Under the pieces are notes generated by a model. The model was not told the DNA's origin and ran no database searches. It saw only the letters and a list, made by a program, of their open reading frames with translations. The position numbers were made by a program, and so were the translations under genes. A stretch of 64,000 nt of DNA from Pseudomonas mediterranea CFBP 5447. Lineage in GTDB: Bacteria > Pseudomonadota > Gammaproteobacteria > Pseudomonadales > Pseudomonadaceae. The stretch lies in NCBI RefSeq assembly GCF_000774145.1, contig NZ_KN322985.1, positions 457,910 to 521,909 of the forward strand, written 5' to 3'. Shown here one piece after another: positions 7,965 through 16,303 of this stretch. Position 1 is the first letter of the stretch, and each line of letters opens with the position of its first letter.

Positions 7965-9992
7965 ATGTTCAGCCTCGACGCCTCTGGATATACGAAAAGC
8001 GCCACCGCCCCTGCATTTGCCACGGTTCCGCCCACCAGTGGTGGCATCGAAAGCACCAGCGTGACCGTTGTCTGGCAGAATATTCTGCAAAGTGATGTGC
8101 TTCAGATGCTCTCGGAAATCAATCCTCCTCTGACCGGCTCCTTCATTGATTACCGATACTGGGCAAACGGCATTCTCCGTTGGGCACTGAGCCAGCAGGA
8201 CAGCAATGGCAATCCGCTTTATGCTTTCGCTATCCCATCATGGGAAACGGGCTTCGATGATGATGGCAATCCCGTCGTCGGGGCATTTCTGTTTCCTGTG
8301 GGGACCCAGGTCACCGTGCTCCAGCCCAGCGACGACGAACTCAACGCCGCGTTGGCGAGTGCCTATGGCAACCAGCCGCCCCTCACATTGACCACCAACC
8401 AGACCGGCGATCCTGACGAGCGCCGCTGGGCCGCTGCCGCCCATGCCTATGCCCTGACGCAAAACGACGCCAACGGTAACGCTTACGTGGCCGGCATCCC
8501 GAGCTGGGAAATGGCGGTCGAAGGCGATCAGACCATCCGCGGCGTTTTCGCTTTCAGCAACACCCCTGGTGTCCAAGTGCTCAAGGCTGGTCGAGCCGCC
8601 CTCATGGATCAGATCCTCGCGGGCATTCTCGACCCCTTGAACAGTCCGAACCTGATGGACACGAACATGAGCGTCCTCGCCGTGGCCGCCAACCGTTGGG
8701 GCATGCGCTACGGTGCTGTGTGCGGCGCTGCTACCTTTGGCTATTGCTCGGCCCAATACCCCGAGGGAGGCGAGTGGTACACCGTCTTCACCCACGACAT
8801 CGTCATCTGCTTCGCGCCACAGCAGCCGACCGTGGACCTGCTGCAATCCATCGTCGATCAACCCGCAGTGGCATGGCCTGATTTCAACGGTGCCTACTCG
8901 GCGCTGTGCATCGTGCTTGGCAATATCATCAATGGCGCGAACTCCAATGACCCACTCGATCCGCGTGAGCTGGCTATGGCTTCTCCCGCATGGTCCGCGA
9001 ACACCGTCGCCAACCAGCTCGACAATTGGTTGCAATTCGACACGGACGGCACCTACAGCCTGTCTCCGACCGCACCTGCGGCGCCGACCGGTGTGGCCGC
9101 TGACGACTGGCTCCAGATCATCTATACCGTCTGGCAGGAGATGAGCGCCGTCGAACAACTCCAATCGCTCTACACCTATACCCAAGGAACACTGAACACA
9201 GCGCAGGGCACGGCAAATACCCTGATAAACGGCGCTATCGCCAACATGCAAGCCAAGACCGACGACAGCACACTGCTGGACTTCAGCCAGTTGCTCAAGG
9301 ACCTCGGTTATTCGCTGGTATGGTTCTTCTCCGGAACCACTGCTGCCTGGGCCAACCTGGCGGCGGTTGCCGTGACCGATGTCATTCGTGTGATCACCAG
9401 TACCCTCGGCGGGACGTCCAGTTCGATCACCATCGGCGAGTACTGGGACCAGGTCGCTGACTCCTTCGAAGCGAGCAACAAGAGCCTCAGTAACTTCTAC
9501 ACGACTATCGCCAGCGACCACGGACGCTTGGTGAACTTCTACAGGTATGCCGACAACGGTAACCTCCCGATACCCACCGGCAACAACGGCGGTTCCTCAA
9601 CGGACTACGACAGTTCCACCGCCACCGCCATGGCCAACGGTCTGATGCTGCAGACCTACCAGAACCTGATGCCACTCTATTGGGCAATCGCCTGGGCCTA
9701 CCCCAATCCGTTCGTCGGCCCGGGATACAGTGCCTATATTCCACTCACCATTCCAGAAGCTCCGGAAGGCACCTATGTCGAGGGGACGTATTACGAGTTT
9801 GCGATCGTCTGGAGCAGCAGTGGCGTCATTAAAAGCTATCCGACGCCGGCGATGATGACGGACCTCACCGACACACTGAACGTCAATCTGATGGATGTCC
9901 TGGCGCGGACCCTGCCTTGGCTTGGTGTCACGGCCTGGTTTGGCTGGTTCGCCGGCACCCAGGTCAATTTGCAAGGCCCTTATACCCGCTAA
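7965..9992 (+). CDS. Unrecognised 675-residue protein with internal repeat and helical, partly hydrophobic C-terminal half
   Basis: I do not recognise a family. No signal peptide is visible and lysines are very few for 675 residues, while Trp, Tyr, Asn, Ser, Thr and Ala are abundant. The N-terminal part has two similar units (about 64-120 and 154-208), each with an RW/YW start, an NDxNGN turn, IPSWE (90-94 and 178-182), a GxFxF strand and a VxVL end. From about 390 it becomes helical: a Gln/Asn/Thr-rich amphipathic stretch, a long hydrophobic segment (about 449-478, rich in Trp and Ala), another amphipathic helix, a Gly/Ser/Asn linker, then Trp/Tyr/Pro-rich sequence. This order is reminiscent of helical pore-forming proteins, but that is speculation. 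An AGGGAG ribosome site precedes the ATG. It is monocistronic. Confidence 0.75.
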   Translation: MFSLDASGYTKSATAPAFATVPPTSGGIESTSVTVVWQNILQSDVLQMLSEINPPLTGSFIDYRYWANGILRWALSQQDSNGNPLYAFAIPSWETGFDDDGNPVVGAFLFPVGTQVTVLQPSDDELNAALASAYGNQPPLTLTTNQTGDPDERRWAAAAHAYALTQNDANGNAYVAGIPSWEMAVEGDQTIRGVFAFSNTPGVQVLKAGRAALMDQILAGILDPLNSPNLMDTNMSVLAVAANRWGMRYGAVCGAATFGYCSAQYPEGGEWYTVFTHDIVICFAPQQPTVDLLQSIVDQPAVAWPDFNGAYSALCIVLGNIINGANSNDPLDPRELAMASPAWSANTVANQLDNWLQFDTDGTYSLSPTAPAAPTGVAADDWLQIIYTVWQEMSAVEQLQSLYTYTQGTLNTAQGTANTLINGAIANMQAKTDDSTLLDFSQLLKDLGYSLVWFFSGTTAAWANLAAVAVTDVIRVITSTLGGTSSSITIGEYWDQVADSFEASNKSLSNFYTTIASDHGRLVNFYRYADNGNLPIPTGNNGGSSTDYDSSTATAMANGLMLQTYQNLMPLYWAIAWAYPNPFVGPGYSAYIPLTIPEAPEGTYVEGTYYEFAIVWSSSGVIKSYPTPAMMTDLTDTLNVNLMDVLARTLPWLGVTAWFGWFAGTQVNLQGPYTR

Positions 9993-10087
9993 TCCGCAGG
10001 CGCTCCCCAACGACGCGACAACCGCGCCGTTGGGGACTCCGTTCGCCAGGCGTCGGAATGCAATTGGCCCCATGGCCGGGGGGAAAC

Positions 10088-10564
10088 TCACCCCCCAGGC
10101 AAATGCCCCAACGGCAACGGCCCCGGCGTCTTCACGGTATGAATCGCAAAGTTACTGCGAATATCACTGACCCCCGGCAGCTTGAGCAGTCGCCCGGTAA
10201 GAAAGCGGTCATACGCTCGTAAGTCCGGCACTACCACTTGCAGCAGGAAGTCCGACTCGCCCGATACCAGGAACGCTGAAATCACCTCCGGCAACGCCGT
10301 GACAGCCTGGCGAAATGCGTCAGCCTGTTCGTCGTTATGCCGTTCAACCTTGATACCGACGAATATCGTCAGTCCAAGGCCCACTTCATCCCGGTCGAGG
10401 ACAGCCTGGTAGCCGCGAATCACGCCGGCCTCTTCGAGCATCCGCACGCGGCGCAGACACGGCGAGGGTGACAGGCCGATTTCCTCGGCCAGTTGCACAT
10501 TGCTCAGGCGACCATCGCGTTGCAATGCGGCGAGGATCTTGCGATCGAAGGCATCGAGTTTCAT
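10088..10564 (-). CDS. Lrp/AsnC family transcriptional regulator
   Basis: 158 residues: an N-terminal winged helix (MKLDAFDRKILAALQRDGRL, then LAEEIGLSPSPCLRRVRML as recognition region) followed by the RAM effector-binding domain (about 70-150). Feast/famine regulators of this kind usually bind amino acids as octamers or dimers. It is divergent from a LysE/RhtB exporter with a 143-bp gap full of TTGGCA/TGCCAA half-sites. This is the classic layout of an amino-acid sensor controlling its own exporter. The ligand is unknown. Confidence 0.93.
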   Translation of the reverse strand: MKLDAFDRKILAALQRDGRLSNVQLAEEIGLSPSPCLRRVRMLEEAGVIRGYQAVLDRDEVGLGLTIFVGIKVERHNDEQADAFRQAVTALPEVISAFLVSGESDFLLQVVVPDLRAYDRFLTGRLLKLPGVSDIRSNFAIHTVKTPGPLPLGHLPGG

Positions 10565-10567
10565 GGT

Positions 10568-10625
10568 TTGGCATTTTCCAGTTTCTTTTACTTGATCATT
10601 GGCAGGTTATGCCAACTTTTGCCAA
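10568..10625. promoter_or_regulatory. Probable operator of the Lrp-type regulator (TTGGCA/TGCCAA half-sites)
   Basis: TTGGCA at 10568 and 10599 and TGCCAA at 10610 and 10620. The central pair forms the palindrome TTGGCA-N5-TGCCAA (10599-10615). It lies between the divergent starts at 10564 and 10708. The function is inferred from position and symmetry. Confidence 0.55.
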
Positions 10626-10707
10626 CTTAGAAGCTGACTTCGCAACCACCTGCCCTGCCCTCCCACCTTAGACTGGCGTTCTCAAACGTTACGAAAGGGG
10701 GCGTCGC

Positions 10708-11337
10708 ATGGCAGAGTTCTGGTTGTTCTTGATGGCTTTGACGGTGGCGTATCTGTTACCGGGGCCCGACATGATTCTGTTGCTGCAAACCGGCGCACGT
10801 CAGGGTAAGGGTCCGGCGCTGGCGGCGGCGGTGGGTTTGGGAGTCGCTCGGGGATGTCATGTCGCATTGGCTGCGTTGGGGCTCTCGGCATTATTCAAGA
10901 CCGCGCCCTGGACCTTCGACATGGTGCGTCTGGCCGGTGCGGCCTACCTGCTGTGGATCGGCTTTCAATGCTTGCGGAGCACATTGTTGCCAAGCTTTGA
11001 AGCGGCCGGTATCGAACCTGGAAAACAGCGTTGGAGGCAGGCGATTCGGCGCGGGTTGTTGACCAATCTGCTCAATCCGAAGGCGTTACTGTTCTGTTCG
11101 ATCTTGCTGCCACAGTTCATCGATCCACGGAGCGGTCCGGTGCTTGGGCAATTTGCGGTCCTCGGCATGATCCTGGTCGGTGTTGGCTTGCTGTTCGATT
11201 GCGCCTACGCGCTGGTGGGGGTGGCGCTTGGGCGCTGGCTGCAGCGCTCCCCTTCAGCCCAGCGTATGCAGCAGTGGTTGTTTGGGAGCCTGTTGATCGG
11301 GTTTGCGGTGCGACTGACATTTGTGCGGCAGGCGTAG
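10708..11337 (+). CDS. LysE/RhtB family amino-acid exporter
   Basis: 209 residues with about six hydrophobic helices and the family N-terminal motif LLPGPDMILLLQTGARQG (about 17-34). The mid-protein motif NLLNPKALLFC (about 126-136) is also diagnostic. Exports an amino acid or related metabolite across the inner membrane; the substrate is not predictable. It is preceded by a purine-rich ribosome site and the divergent Lrp gene that probably controls it. Confidence 0.92.
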   Translation: MAEFWLFLMALTVAYLLPGPDMILLLQTGARQGKGPALAAAVGLGVARGCHVALAALGLSALFKTAPWTFDMVRLAGAAYLLWIGFQCLRSTLLPSFEAAGIEPGKQRWRQAIRRGLLTNLLNPKALLFCSILLPQFIDPRSGPVLGQFAVLGMILVGVGLLFDCAYALVGVALGRWLQRSPSAQRMQQWLFGSLLIGFAVRLTFVRQA

Positions 11338-11381
11338 AGCTGCCGGAGTTTCGAAACGGCTCGACAAATATGAGTCCGAAT

Positions 11382-11426
11382 CCGGGGGCTGCTTCGCAGC
11401 CCAACGGGAGCAAGCTCCCCTCGCCA
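11382..11426. repeat. Solitary REP-like remnant
   Basis: GGGCTGCTTCGCAGCCC hairpin followed by GGGAGCAAGCTCCCCTCGCC, resembling half of the 'GTGGCGAGGGAGCTTGCTCCC' repeats found as pairs elsewhere in the window. It lies 45 bp after the LysE stop. Confidence 0.55.
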
Positions 11427-11567
11427 TGGTTTGTACGCTTTTCACATCTGGCAATAATCCTGCCCACTTCGCCGCCGGCCTTGTCTGGTGCGGCTTCTAG
11501 ACTTCGTTGCGATTAACACGCCTGCTAACCCAAGCGATCGCGGTGGTTATAGTGTTGATCACAAATT

Positions 11568-11585
11568 TATAGTAGGTATAGTACC
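11568..11585 (+). promoter_or_regulatory. hicAB promoter/operator candidate
   Basis: Direct repeat TATAGTA-GG-TATAGTA overlapping the palindrome GGTATAGTACC, 27-44 bp before the hicA start. It resembles a -10 element covered by an operator. Autorepression by HicB is known for the family; this site is an inference. Confidence 0.45.
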
Positions 11586-11611
11586 CACCAAGCACACCAC
11601 ATGGAGGTGAT

Positions 11612-11860
11612 GTGAATAGCCGATTTTTGATAAGCCAACTCGTCGCGGACGGTTGGTACCTGGTGCGGGTTCGGGGCAGCCACCATCATTTCAAGCACCC
11701 GACCAAGCCTGGACTGGTCACCGTTCCTCATCCGAAGAAGGACCTGCTCAAGAAAACGGCCATCAGTATCCTGCAACAGGCCCTGCTCCAGACCGCCCGT
11801 TGCCCTGCGTTCCCGGAGGACGATGAACATGCTGTACCCGATTGCGATTTCCATGGGTGA
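11612..11860 (+). CDS. hicA: HicA family mRNA interferase toxin (C-terminally extended)
   Basis: Toxin half of a type II toxin-antitoxin pair; HicA proteins cleave mRNA through a double-stranded-RNA-binding-like fold with one catalytic His. The core MNSRFLISQLVADGWYLVRV then GSHHHFKHP (His24/His25) and TVPHPKKDL is typical. The product runs to 82 residues, whereas most HicA proteins have about 60. The extra tail after SILQQA is unlike the family and is read through the hicB start region, so the two genes overlap by 38 bases. Start is GTG with a strong GGAGGTGA ribosome site only four bases upstream. A frameshift near the C-terminus cannot be excluded. Confidence 0.88.
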   Translation: MNSRFLISQLVADGWYLVRVRGSHHHFKHPTKPGLVTVPHPKKDLLKKTAISILQQALLQTARCPAFPEDDEHAVPDCDFHG

Positions 11861-12239
11861 TGAACAACACGCCTGGGGTGTTGAAGTGCCGGATATTCCC
11901 GGATGCTTTTCCGCCGGCGATGATCTGGACGACGCCATGGCCATGGCCCGCGAAGCCATTGAAGGTCACTTCGAGATTCTGGCCGAGGACGGCTCGCCGA
12001 TTCCGTCGGCCAGCAAAGTCACTGTCCACGCGGCCAACCCGCACTACGCCGGTTGCACCTGGGCGCTGGTGGACATCGATGTGACCAAATACCTGGGCAA
12101 GGCGCAGAAACTCAATATCACCCTGCCCGGCTACCTGCTGAACCGCATCGATGAATATGTGCTGCATCATCCGGAAGAAAAGAGCCGCTCCGGTTTCCTG
12201 GCTTCGGCAGCGCTCAAGGTGTTGCAGCAGGGGCGGTAA
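11823..12239 (+). CDS. hicB: HicB family antitoxin
   Basis: 138-residue antitoxin and likely autorepressor. The N-terminal half has the degenerate RNase-H-like HicB fold (WGVEVPDIPGCFSAGDDLDDA, AREAIEGHFE). The C-terminal third is a ribbon-helix-helix-type DNA-binding segment (LNITLPGYLLNRIDEYV, RSGFLASAALKVL). It overlaps hicA, so translation is probably coupled and keeps antitoxin in step with toxin. A REP pair follows the stop. Confidence 0.93.
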   Translation: MNMLYPIAISMGDEQHAWGVEVPDIPGCFSAGDDLDDAMAMAREAIEGHFEILAEDGSPIPSASKVTVHAANPHYAGCTWALVDIDVTKYLGKAQKLNITLPGYLLNRIDEYVLHHPEEKSRSGFLASAALKVLQQGR

Positions 12240-12256
12240 ACCGCTGGAAACAAAAC

Positions 12257-12347
12257 CTGTGGGAGCGAGCCTGCTCGCGATGGCGATGGTTCAGCAACAT
12301 TGGTGTTGCCTGGCACACCGTCATCGCGAGCAGGTTCGCTCCCACAG
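12257..12347. repeat. REP pair (inverted) between convergent genes
   Basis: CTGTGGGAGCGAGCCTGCTCGCG and a one-base variant of its complement (CAGGTTCGCTCCCAC) about 40 bp later. Between hicB and a small lipoprotein gene on the other strand. Confidence 0.83.
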
Positions 12348-12365
12348 TTTTTTGAGAATCGAGGT

Positions 12366-12512
12366 CTATTTTTTCTGGGCGTCGGATTCTTTCATCTGCA
12401 CCGAAGACTTGGTGCCGTCAGTGTTGTCCTTGGTTTCATTGTCCGAATTGTCGAAACAGCCTTGCAGGACGAGCAGGCTACAGGCGAGGTAGAACGTGCG
12501 CGTGAGGTTCAT
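12366..12512 (-). CDS. Small lipoprotein, 48 residues
   Basis: A short gene read directly from the minus strand. The product starts MNLTRTFYLACSLLVLQGC, a signal peptide with lipobox LQGC and lipidation at Cys19, leaving a 30-residue acidic, Asp/Asn/Lys-rich tail that ends AQKK. Hydrophobic core, lipobox and hydrophilic tail are all in place, which is unlikely by chance. The ATG is preceded by a GGAG-like site. Function unknown; it resembles the entericidin-sized group only in size. Confidence 0.7.
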   Translation of the reverse strand: MNLTRTFYLACSLLVLQGCFDNSDNETKDNTDGTKSSVQMKESDAQKK

Positions 12513-12687
12513 GGTGTACTCCGGCTGAGGGCTTTAAGGAGTGACCGATGAAGGAGGCAGATGGTTGCGACAGACTTCAGCCAGGACGACAGACGTTCGC
12601 CCCAGGGCCGCAGCTAAATGTAAGTAGAATTTTCAGCGAGGCGTTGCTGTCACACCAGACAGGTGCAATCCCATAAGGAACACAGCA

Positions 12688-13092
12688 ATGACCTTCGCAA
12701 AAATCGCGCAAAAACTGTCCCTGTGGGCGGGGAGCCCCAAGACATTCCTGGGGGCTATCGTGCTGCTGGTGCTTTGGGCCTGCAGCGGGCCACTGTTCAA
12801 GTTCAACGATACGTGGCAACTGATCATCAACACATCCACGACGATCATTACCTTCCTGATGGTGTTCCTGATCCAGAACACGCAGAACCGCGACACCGAT
12901 ATCCTGCACCTGAAGATCGACGAATTGTTGCGCGCGACCAGCGAAGCGCAGAACGCAATGCTCGGGCTCGAGGCGCTGGATCTCAAGCAATTGGAAGCGT
13001 TGAGGAAGCATTACCAAGCCATGGGACAAGGCGAGGCTAAAAGCCTGGAAGGGTTGGGAAAGAAGAACAAGATCGATCTTAATCAGTGCTGA
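12688..13092 (+). CDS. Low-affinity iron permease family small membrane protein
   Basis: 134 residues with two transmembrane helices (about 20-36 and 46-63), then a conserved polar stretch (QNTQNRDTDILHLKIDELLRA) and a Lys-rich tail. This matches the PF04120 'low affinity iron permease' family, named after yeast Fet4. The bacterial members are much shorter and their role in iron transport is unproven. It converges on the SDR gene at 13142 over a strong hairpin. Confidence 0.85.
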   Translation: MTFAKIAQKLSLWAGSPKTFLGAIVLLVLWACSGPLFKFNDTWQLIINTSTTIITFLMVFLIQNTQNRDTDILHLKIDELLRATSEAQNAMLGLEALDLKQLEALRKHYQAMGQGEAKSLEGLGKKNKIDLNQC

Positions 13093-13100
13093 TCGCAATG

Positions 13101-13127
13101 GCGCGAGTGGCGTGGCGCCACTCGCGC
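13101..13127. terminator. Hairpin between convergent genes
   Basis: Perfect 12-bp stem (GCGCGAGTGGCG / CGCCACTCGCGC) with a three-base loop, just after the permease-family stop and before the SDR stop. There is no T-run on either side, so it may only protect 3' ends. Confidence 0.5.
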
Positions 13128-13141
13128 ATGCTGAACGTGCC

Positions 13142-14050
13142 TCAAGGCAGTGGATTACCCCCCGTCACGCCGAAGACTTCGCCAGTGATGTAGCTCGATT
13201 CCTGGGACGCCAACAGTACATATAGTGGCGCACATTCGGCCGGTTGTCCGGGACGCTTCATCGGCACCTGGGAGCCGAAGGTAGGAATCTTCTCCTGGGG
13301 CTGTCCGCCGCTGGGTTGCAGTACCGTCCAGATCGGTCCGGGCGCAACCGCGTTGACGCGGATTCCCTTGCCGATCACCTGCCCCGCCAATGCCTTGGTG
13401 AATGCCACGATGGCCGCCTTGGTGGTGGCGTAATCCAGCAGCGTCGCCGACGGATCGTAGGATTGGATCGAGGCGGTGTTGATGATCGTCGCCCCCGCCG
13501 GCATCAGCGGTACCGCGGCCTTGCAGATCCAGAACATCGCGTAGATGTTGGTTTTCATGGTGTCATCGAATTGCGCGGTGGTGATGTCGGCGATGTCCTT
13601 TTGCGCTTCCTGCTTGCCGGCAACGTTTACCAGGATATCCAGGCCCTCCAATTGCTCGTGAGCGCTTCTCACCAGTTGGACGCAGAAGGCTTCGTCCTTG
13701 AGATCACCGGGAATCGCAATGGCTTTGCGGCCTTCGGCTTCGATCAGTTCGATGACTTGCCGGGCGTCGCGCTCTTCGCTGGGCAGGTAATTGATCGCCA
13801 CATCAGCCCCCTCCCGGGCGTAGGCAATGGCTGCAGCGCGACCGATACCCGAGTCACCGCCGGTCACCAGCGCCTTGCGCCCCTCCAGGCGGCCGAAGCC
13901 TTGATAGCTTTTTTCGCCATGATCGGGCTTGGGCACCATGTCCTGGTCAATGCCGGGCGGCGATTGCGGCTGGTCGGGAAACGGTGGGCGAGGATATTGG
14001 GTCAGCGGGTTCTGCATCGCGTATTGGTTGGGTTCTCGGCGTGTGGACAT
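13142..14050 (-). CDS. SDR family oxidoreductase (YghA-like, N-terminally extended)
   Basis: 302 residues. A Pro-rich leader ([17 protein letters not shown]) precedes the Rossmann domain, which has [10 protein letters not shown] (about 61-70), NVAG and a Ser-Tyr-Lys catalytic set ([20 protein letters not shown]). The leader and length are those of the YghA/stress-induced SDR subgroup often encoded near general-stress genes. A perfect AAGGAG site eight bases before the ATG supports this start. The substrate is unknown. The downstream neighbour is convergent; upstream lies the DUF4142 gene in the same direction, 73 bp away, so cotranscription is possible. Confidence 0.9.
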   Translation of the reverse strand: MSTRREPNQYAMQNPLTQYPRPPFPDQPQSPPGIDQDMVPKPDHGEKSYQGFGRLEGRKALVTGGDSGIGRAAAIAYAREGADVAINYLPSEERDARQVIELIEAEGRKAIAIPGDLKDEAFCVQLVRSAHEQLEGLDILVNVAGKQEAQKDIADITTAQFDDTMKTNIYAMFWICKAAVPLMPAGATIINTASIQSYDPSATLLDYATTKAAIVAFTKALAGQVIGKGIRVNAVAPGPIWTVLQPSGGQPQEKIPTFGSQVPMKRPGQPAECAPLYVLLASQESSYITGEVFGVTGGNPLP

Positions 14051-14123
14051 CGAGGTTCTCCTTTAGGCGGGCAAGACAAGCCGGGAGCGAATGTCCCGGC
14101 CCTGAATGTAAGACATGCCGCGA

Positions 14124-14627
14124 TCAACGGCTGGCCTGCAGTGCCCTGGCCATCTCCAGGTGGGTCTGCAATTTAGGCAGGGTTTCATCGGCAAACGCTT
14201 TGATTTCCGGCACTTCGGTGGTCTTGGCTTCCTGTTCGATCTGCGCGATGGCGTCCTCGGTAGCCTTGACCTGGCTGGCGGCATAAGCGGCCTCGAACGA
14301 CTCGCCTTCCTGCATCTGCGGAATCATGGTCTTGGCCTTGTCAGCGACTTCCTCCCGTGGAGCGACAGGCAGGTCGAGTTTTTTTGCAATCTTGGCCAGA
14401 TGCTGGTTGGCGGTGGTGCGGTCGTTGATCACCATGATGGTGTAATCCTTCACCTCCCTGGACTCGGCTTTGCCGTGGGCCATGCGACTGGCCTCGATGT
14501 CGGCCATGCCTTTGGCGGAGGCATCGTTGATGAATTCGACTGGCGATTGGGCCCAGGCACTGTTGGCACCCAGGCCCATCAGCACGACGAGACTGGTGGT
14601 GCGAAAAAAGGTAGCCATCCGGCTCAT
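14124..14627 (-). CDS. DUF4142 periplasmic protein
   Basis: 167 residues with a signal peptide (MSRMATFFRTTSLVVLMGLG...AWA, cleavage after about residue 26). The mature helical domain starts SPVEFINDASAKGMADIEAS and contains the DUF4142 features KDYTIMVINDRTTANQHLAKIAKK and the long C-terminal helix. DUF4142 is related to ferritin-like or four-helix-bundle 'DUF305/DUF4142' exported proteins; function unknown. A good AGGAGG site precedes the ATG. It shares direction and stress-gene flavour with the SDR gene downstream. Confidence 0.88.
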   Translation of the reverse strand: MSRMATFFRTTSLVVLMGLGANSAWAQSPVEFINDASAKGMADIEASRMAHGKAESREVKDYTIMVINDRTTANQHLAKIAKKLDLPVAPREEVADKAKTMIPQMQEGESFEAAYAASQVKATEDAIAQIEQEAKTTEVPEIKAFADETLPKLQTHLEMARALQASR

Positions 14628-14953
14628 GGTCGCGCCCTCCTCGTAGTTGAACGTTCGGGCAGGTCGCCCTGCCTCTGAATCAGAACCACTGATGACCGCT
14701 CAGCGACCGCTTTCGCCTTTCGACGGGGCTCGTCGACGGTCATGATGGTGGTTCTCCCACTTTTGCGACCCGCTTCAGCCACCTTGGTTCGATTGCGGGC
14801 GATGTTCATCGGGACGAAGCTGCGTGAACCCGGCACGCTCCGGCCCTCAAGAACCATGGATATCGGCGAGCAAGGCCCACCTGACATTCGAAAGGACCTG
14901 GAGCGCAAAGGTTTGAATAAACGAGCGGCGCCACGACGAACGGTGACGTGCTT
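14628..14953. other. Gene-poor 326 bp
   Basis: Contains one minus-strand frame (14624-14908, 94 codons, Arg/Ser-rich) whose stop overlaps the DUF4142 start as ATGA. It has no family resemblance or convincing ribosome site, so I do not call it. No repeats or clear promoter seen. Confidence 0.4.
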
Positions 14954-16303
14954 TCAGATGCCGAAGGCTCTGTGGTTCTGGCGTTTGGCGGCGTACATCG
15001 CTTCGTCGGCATGGCGGAACAGCGCCACGTCTTCGCTACCGTGGTCCGGGAAACAGGCCACGCCGATGCTCGGTTCGATGCTCAGGCAGTGCCCGTCCAA
15101 TCGCAGTGGCTGGGTCAGCGCCTGGCGGATTTTTTCTTGCACAGCGTGGGCATCTTCCAGCGCCTGGATGCTGTGGAGCAGCACCACGAACTCATCGCCA
15201 CCAATGCGCGCGACCGTGTCGGAATCACGTACACAGCCTTGGAGCCGACTGGCCACTGCCTGCAACAGCAGGTCACCGACACCGTGCCCGTAGGTGTCAT
15301 TGACCTGTTTGAAGCGGTCCAGGTCGATATACAGCAATGCCATGCGCCCTGACGCCAGGCGGGCACTCGCCAGGGCGGCCTTGAACCGTTCCCGCAGCAG
15401 TTCGCGATTTGGCACTTGGGTCAGTTGGTCGTACTGCGCCATGCGCTGCAAGCGGGCGTGCAGTTGCTGGCGCTCGATGGCCAGGGTGATCTGCGCACAG
15501 ACGTACTGCAGCAATTCCATGTCCTGCTCGGTGTAGCGCTGCTCGTCCTGGGCACTCTTGAGGATCAGCGCGCCAATCGTGCCGCTCTGCGAGTTCAGCG
15601 GCACACCCAGCCAGCACGGCGCGCCCGGCTGCCCCGCAAGGTCAAAAAAAGCGGGCGGCAGTGGGTTGCAATCAGGTGTCAGCAGGATCGGCTGACCACT
15701 GCGGATCACCTCGGTGCACAAGCGCCTGGTAATCGTCCCCGGCAGTTCGGGTTGCCGTTCCTGATCGTCGACGTGATAGGCAAAACTCAATTGGGCGCAT
15801 TGATCATCGTACAGCGCCACCGAGAAATTCAGGGCCGGCAGCCACTCGCCGATGATCAGGTGAACACGCTTGAACAGCGCCAGCAGATCCGCCGCGGCAT
15901 GGGCCGCTTCGGAAATGGCGTACAGCGCCGCCTGTCGGGACTCGGCGAGTTTGCGCTCGGTAATGTCACGGGCCACGGCGATGCGCAATTGATCAATTTC
16001 CGACCAGCGCGCCGACCACAGGATATGCACCACCCGACCGTCCTTGCGCAGATAGCGGTTCTCGAAGTTGAGCTTGGGCTCGCCGCCCATGATCTCCCGC
16101 GCCGCCTCGAGGGTGCGCTGGCGGTCGCCGGGGTGAACCATATCGATCATCGGCCGACCGATCAGCTCCAGGGGGGTGTAACCGAAAATGCGTTCGCAGG
16201 CGGCACTGACAAACACAAAACGCCCCTGGCCATCGACGGCACACACGGCGTCCAGCAGAAGGTCGATGTAGCTGGCCAGCGGCGCGGAATCTCGAATACC
16301 CAT
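14954..16303 (-). CDS. Diguanylate cyclase with PAS and GAF domains
   Basis: 449 residues. A PAS domain (about 10-130) starts ASYIDLLLDAVCAVDGQGRF and contains the FGYTPLELIGRPMIDMVHP and NRYLRKDGRV segments. A GAF domain follows (about 140-290). The GGDEF domain (about 300-445) has an intact RIGGDEF signature and an RDSD inhibitory site five residues before it. No transmembrane helix is predicted, so it is a cytoplasmic sensor making c-di-GMP from GTP with product inhibition. The stimulus bound by PAS or GAF is unknown. There is no EAL domain. Monocistronic. Confidence 0.93.
   Translation of the reverse strand: MGIRDSAPLASYIDLLLDAVCAVDGQGRFVFVSAACERIFGYTPLELIGRPMIDMVHPGDRQRTLEAAREIMGGEPKLNFENRYLRKDGRVVHILWSARWSEIDQLRIAVARDITERKLAESRQAALYAISEAAHAAADLLALFKRVHLIIGEWLPALNFSVALYDDQCAQLSFAYHVDDQERQPELPGTITRRLCTEVIRSGQPILLTPDCNPLPPAFFDLAGQPGAPCWLGVPLNSQSGTIGALILKSAQDEQRYTEQDMELLQYVCAQITLAIERQQLHARLQRMAQYDQLTQVPNRELLRERFKAALASARLASGRMALLYIDLDRFKQVNDTYGHGVGDLLLQAVASRLQGCVRDSDTVARIGGDEFVVLLHSIQALEDAHAVQEKIRQALTQPLRLDGHCLSIEPSIGVACFPDHGSEDVALFRHADEAMYAAKRQNHRAFGI

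Noticed and set aside
8238..9521. 427-codon minus-strand frame opposite the 675-residue protein
   Set aside because: Considered because the plus-strand gene is itself unknown. The plus frame has a good ribosome site, internal sequence repeats and protein-like hydrophobic patterns; the minus frame is Gly/Val/His-rich shadow sequence.
14624..14908. 94-codon minus-strand frame overlapping the DUF4142 start
   Set aside because: ATGA overlap is suggestive, but the product is Arg/Ser-rich without recognisable features and lacks a ribosome site.
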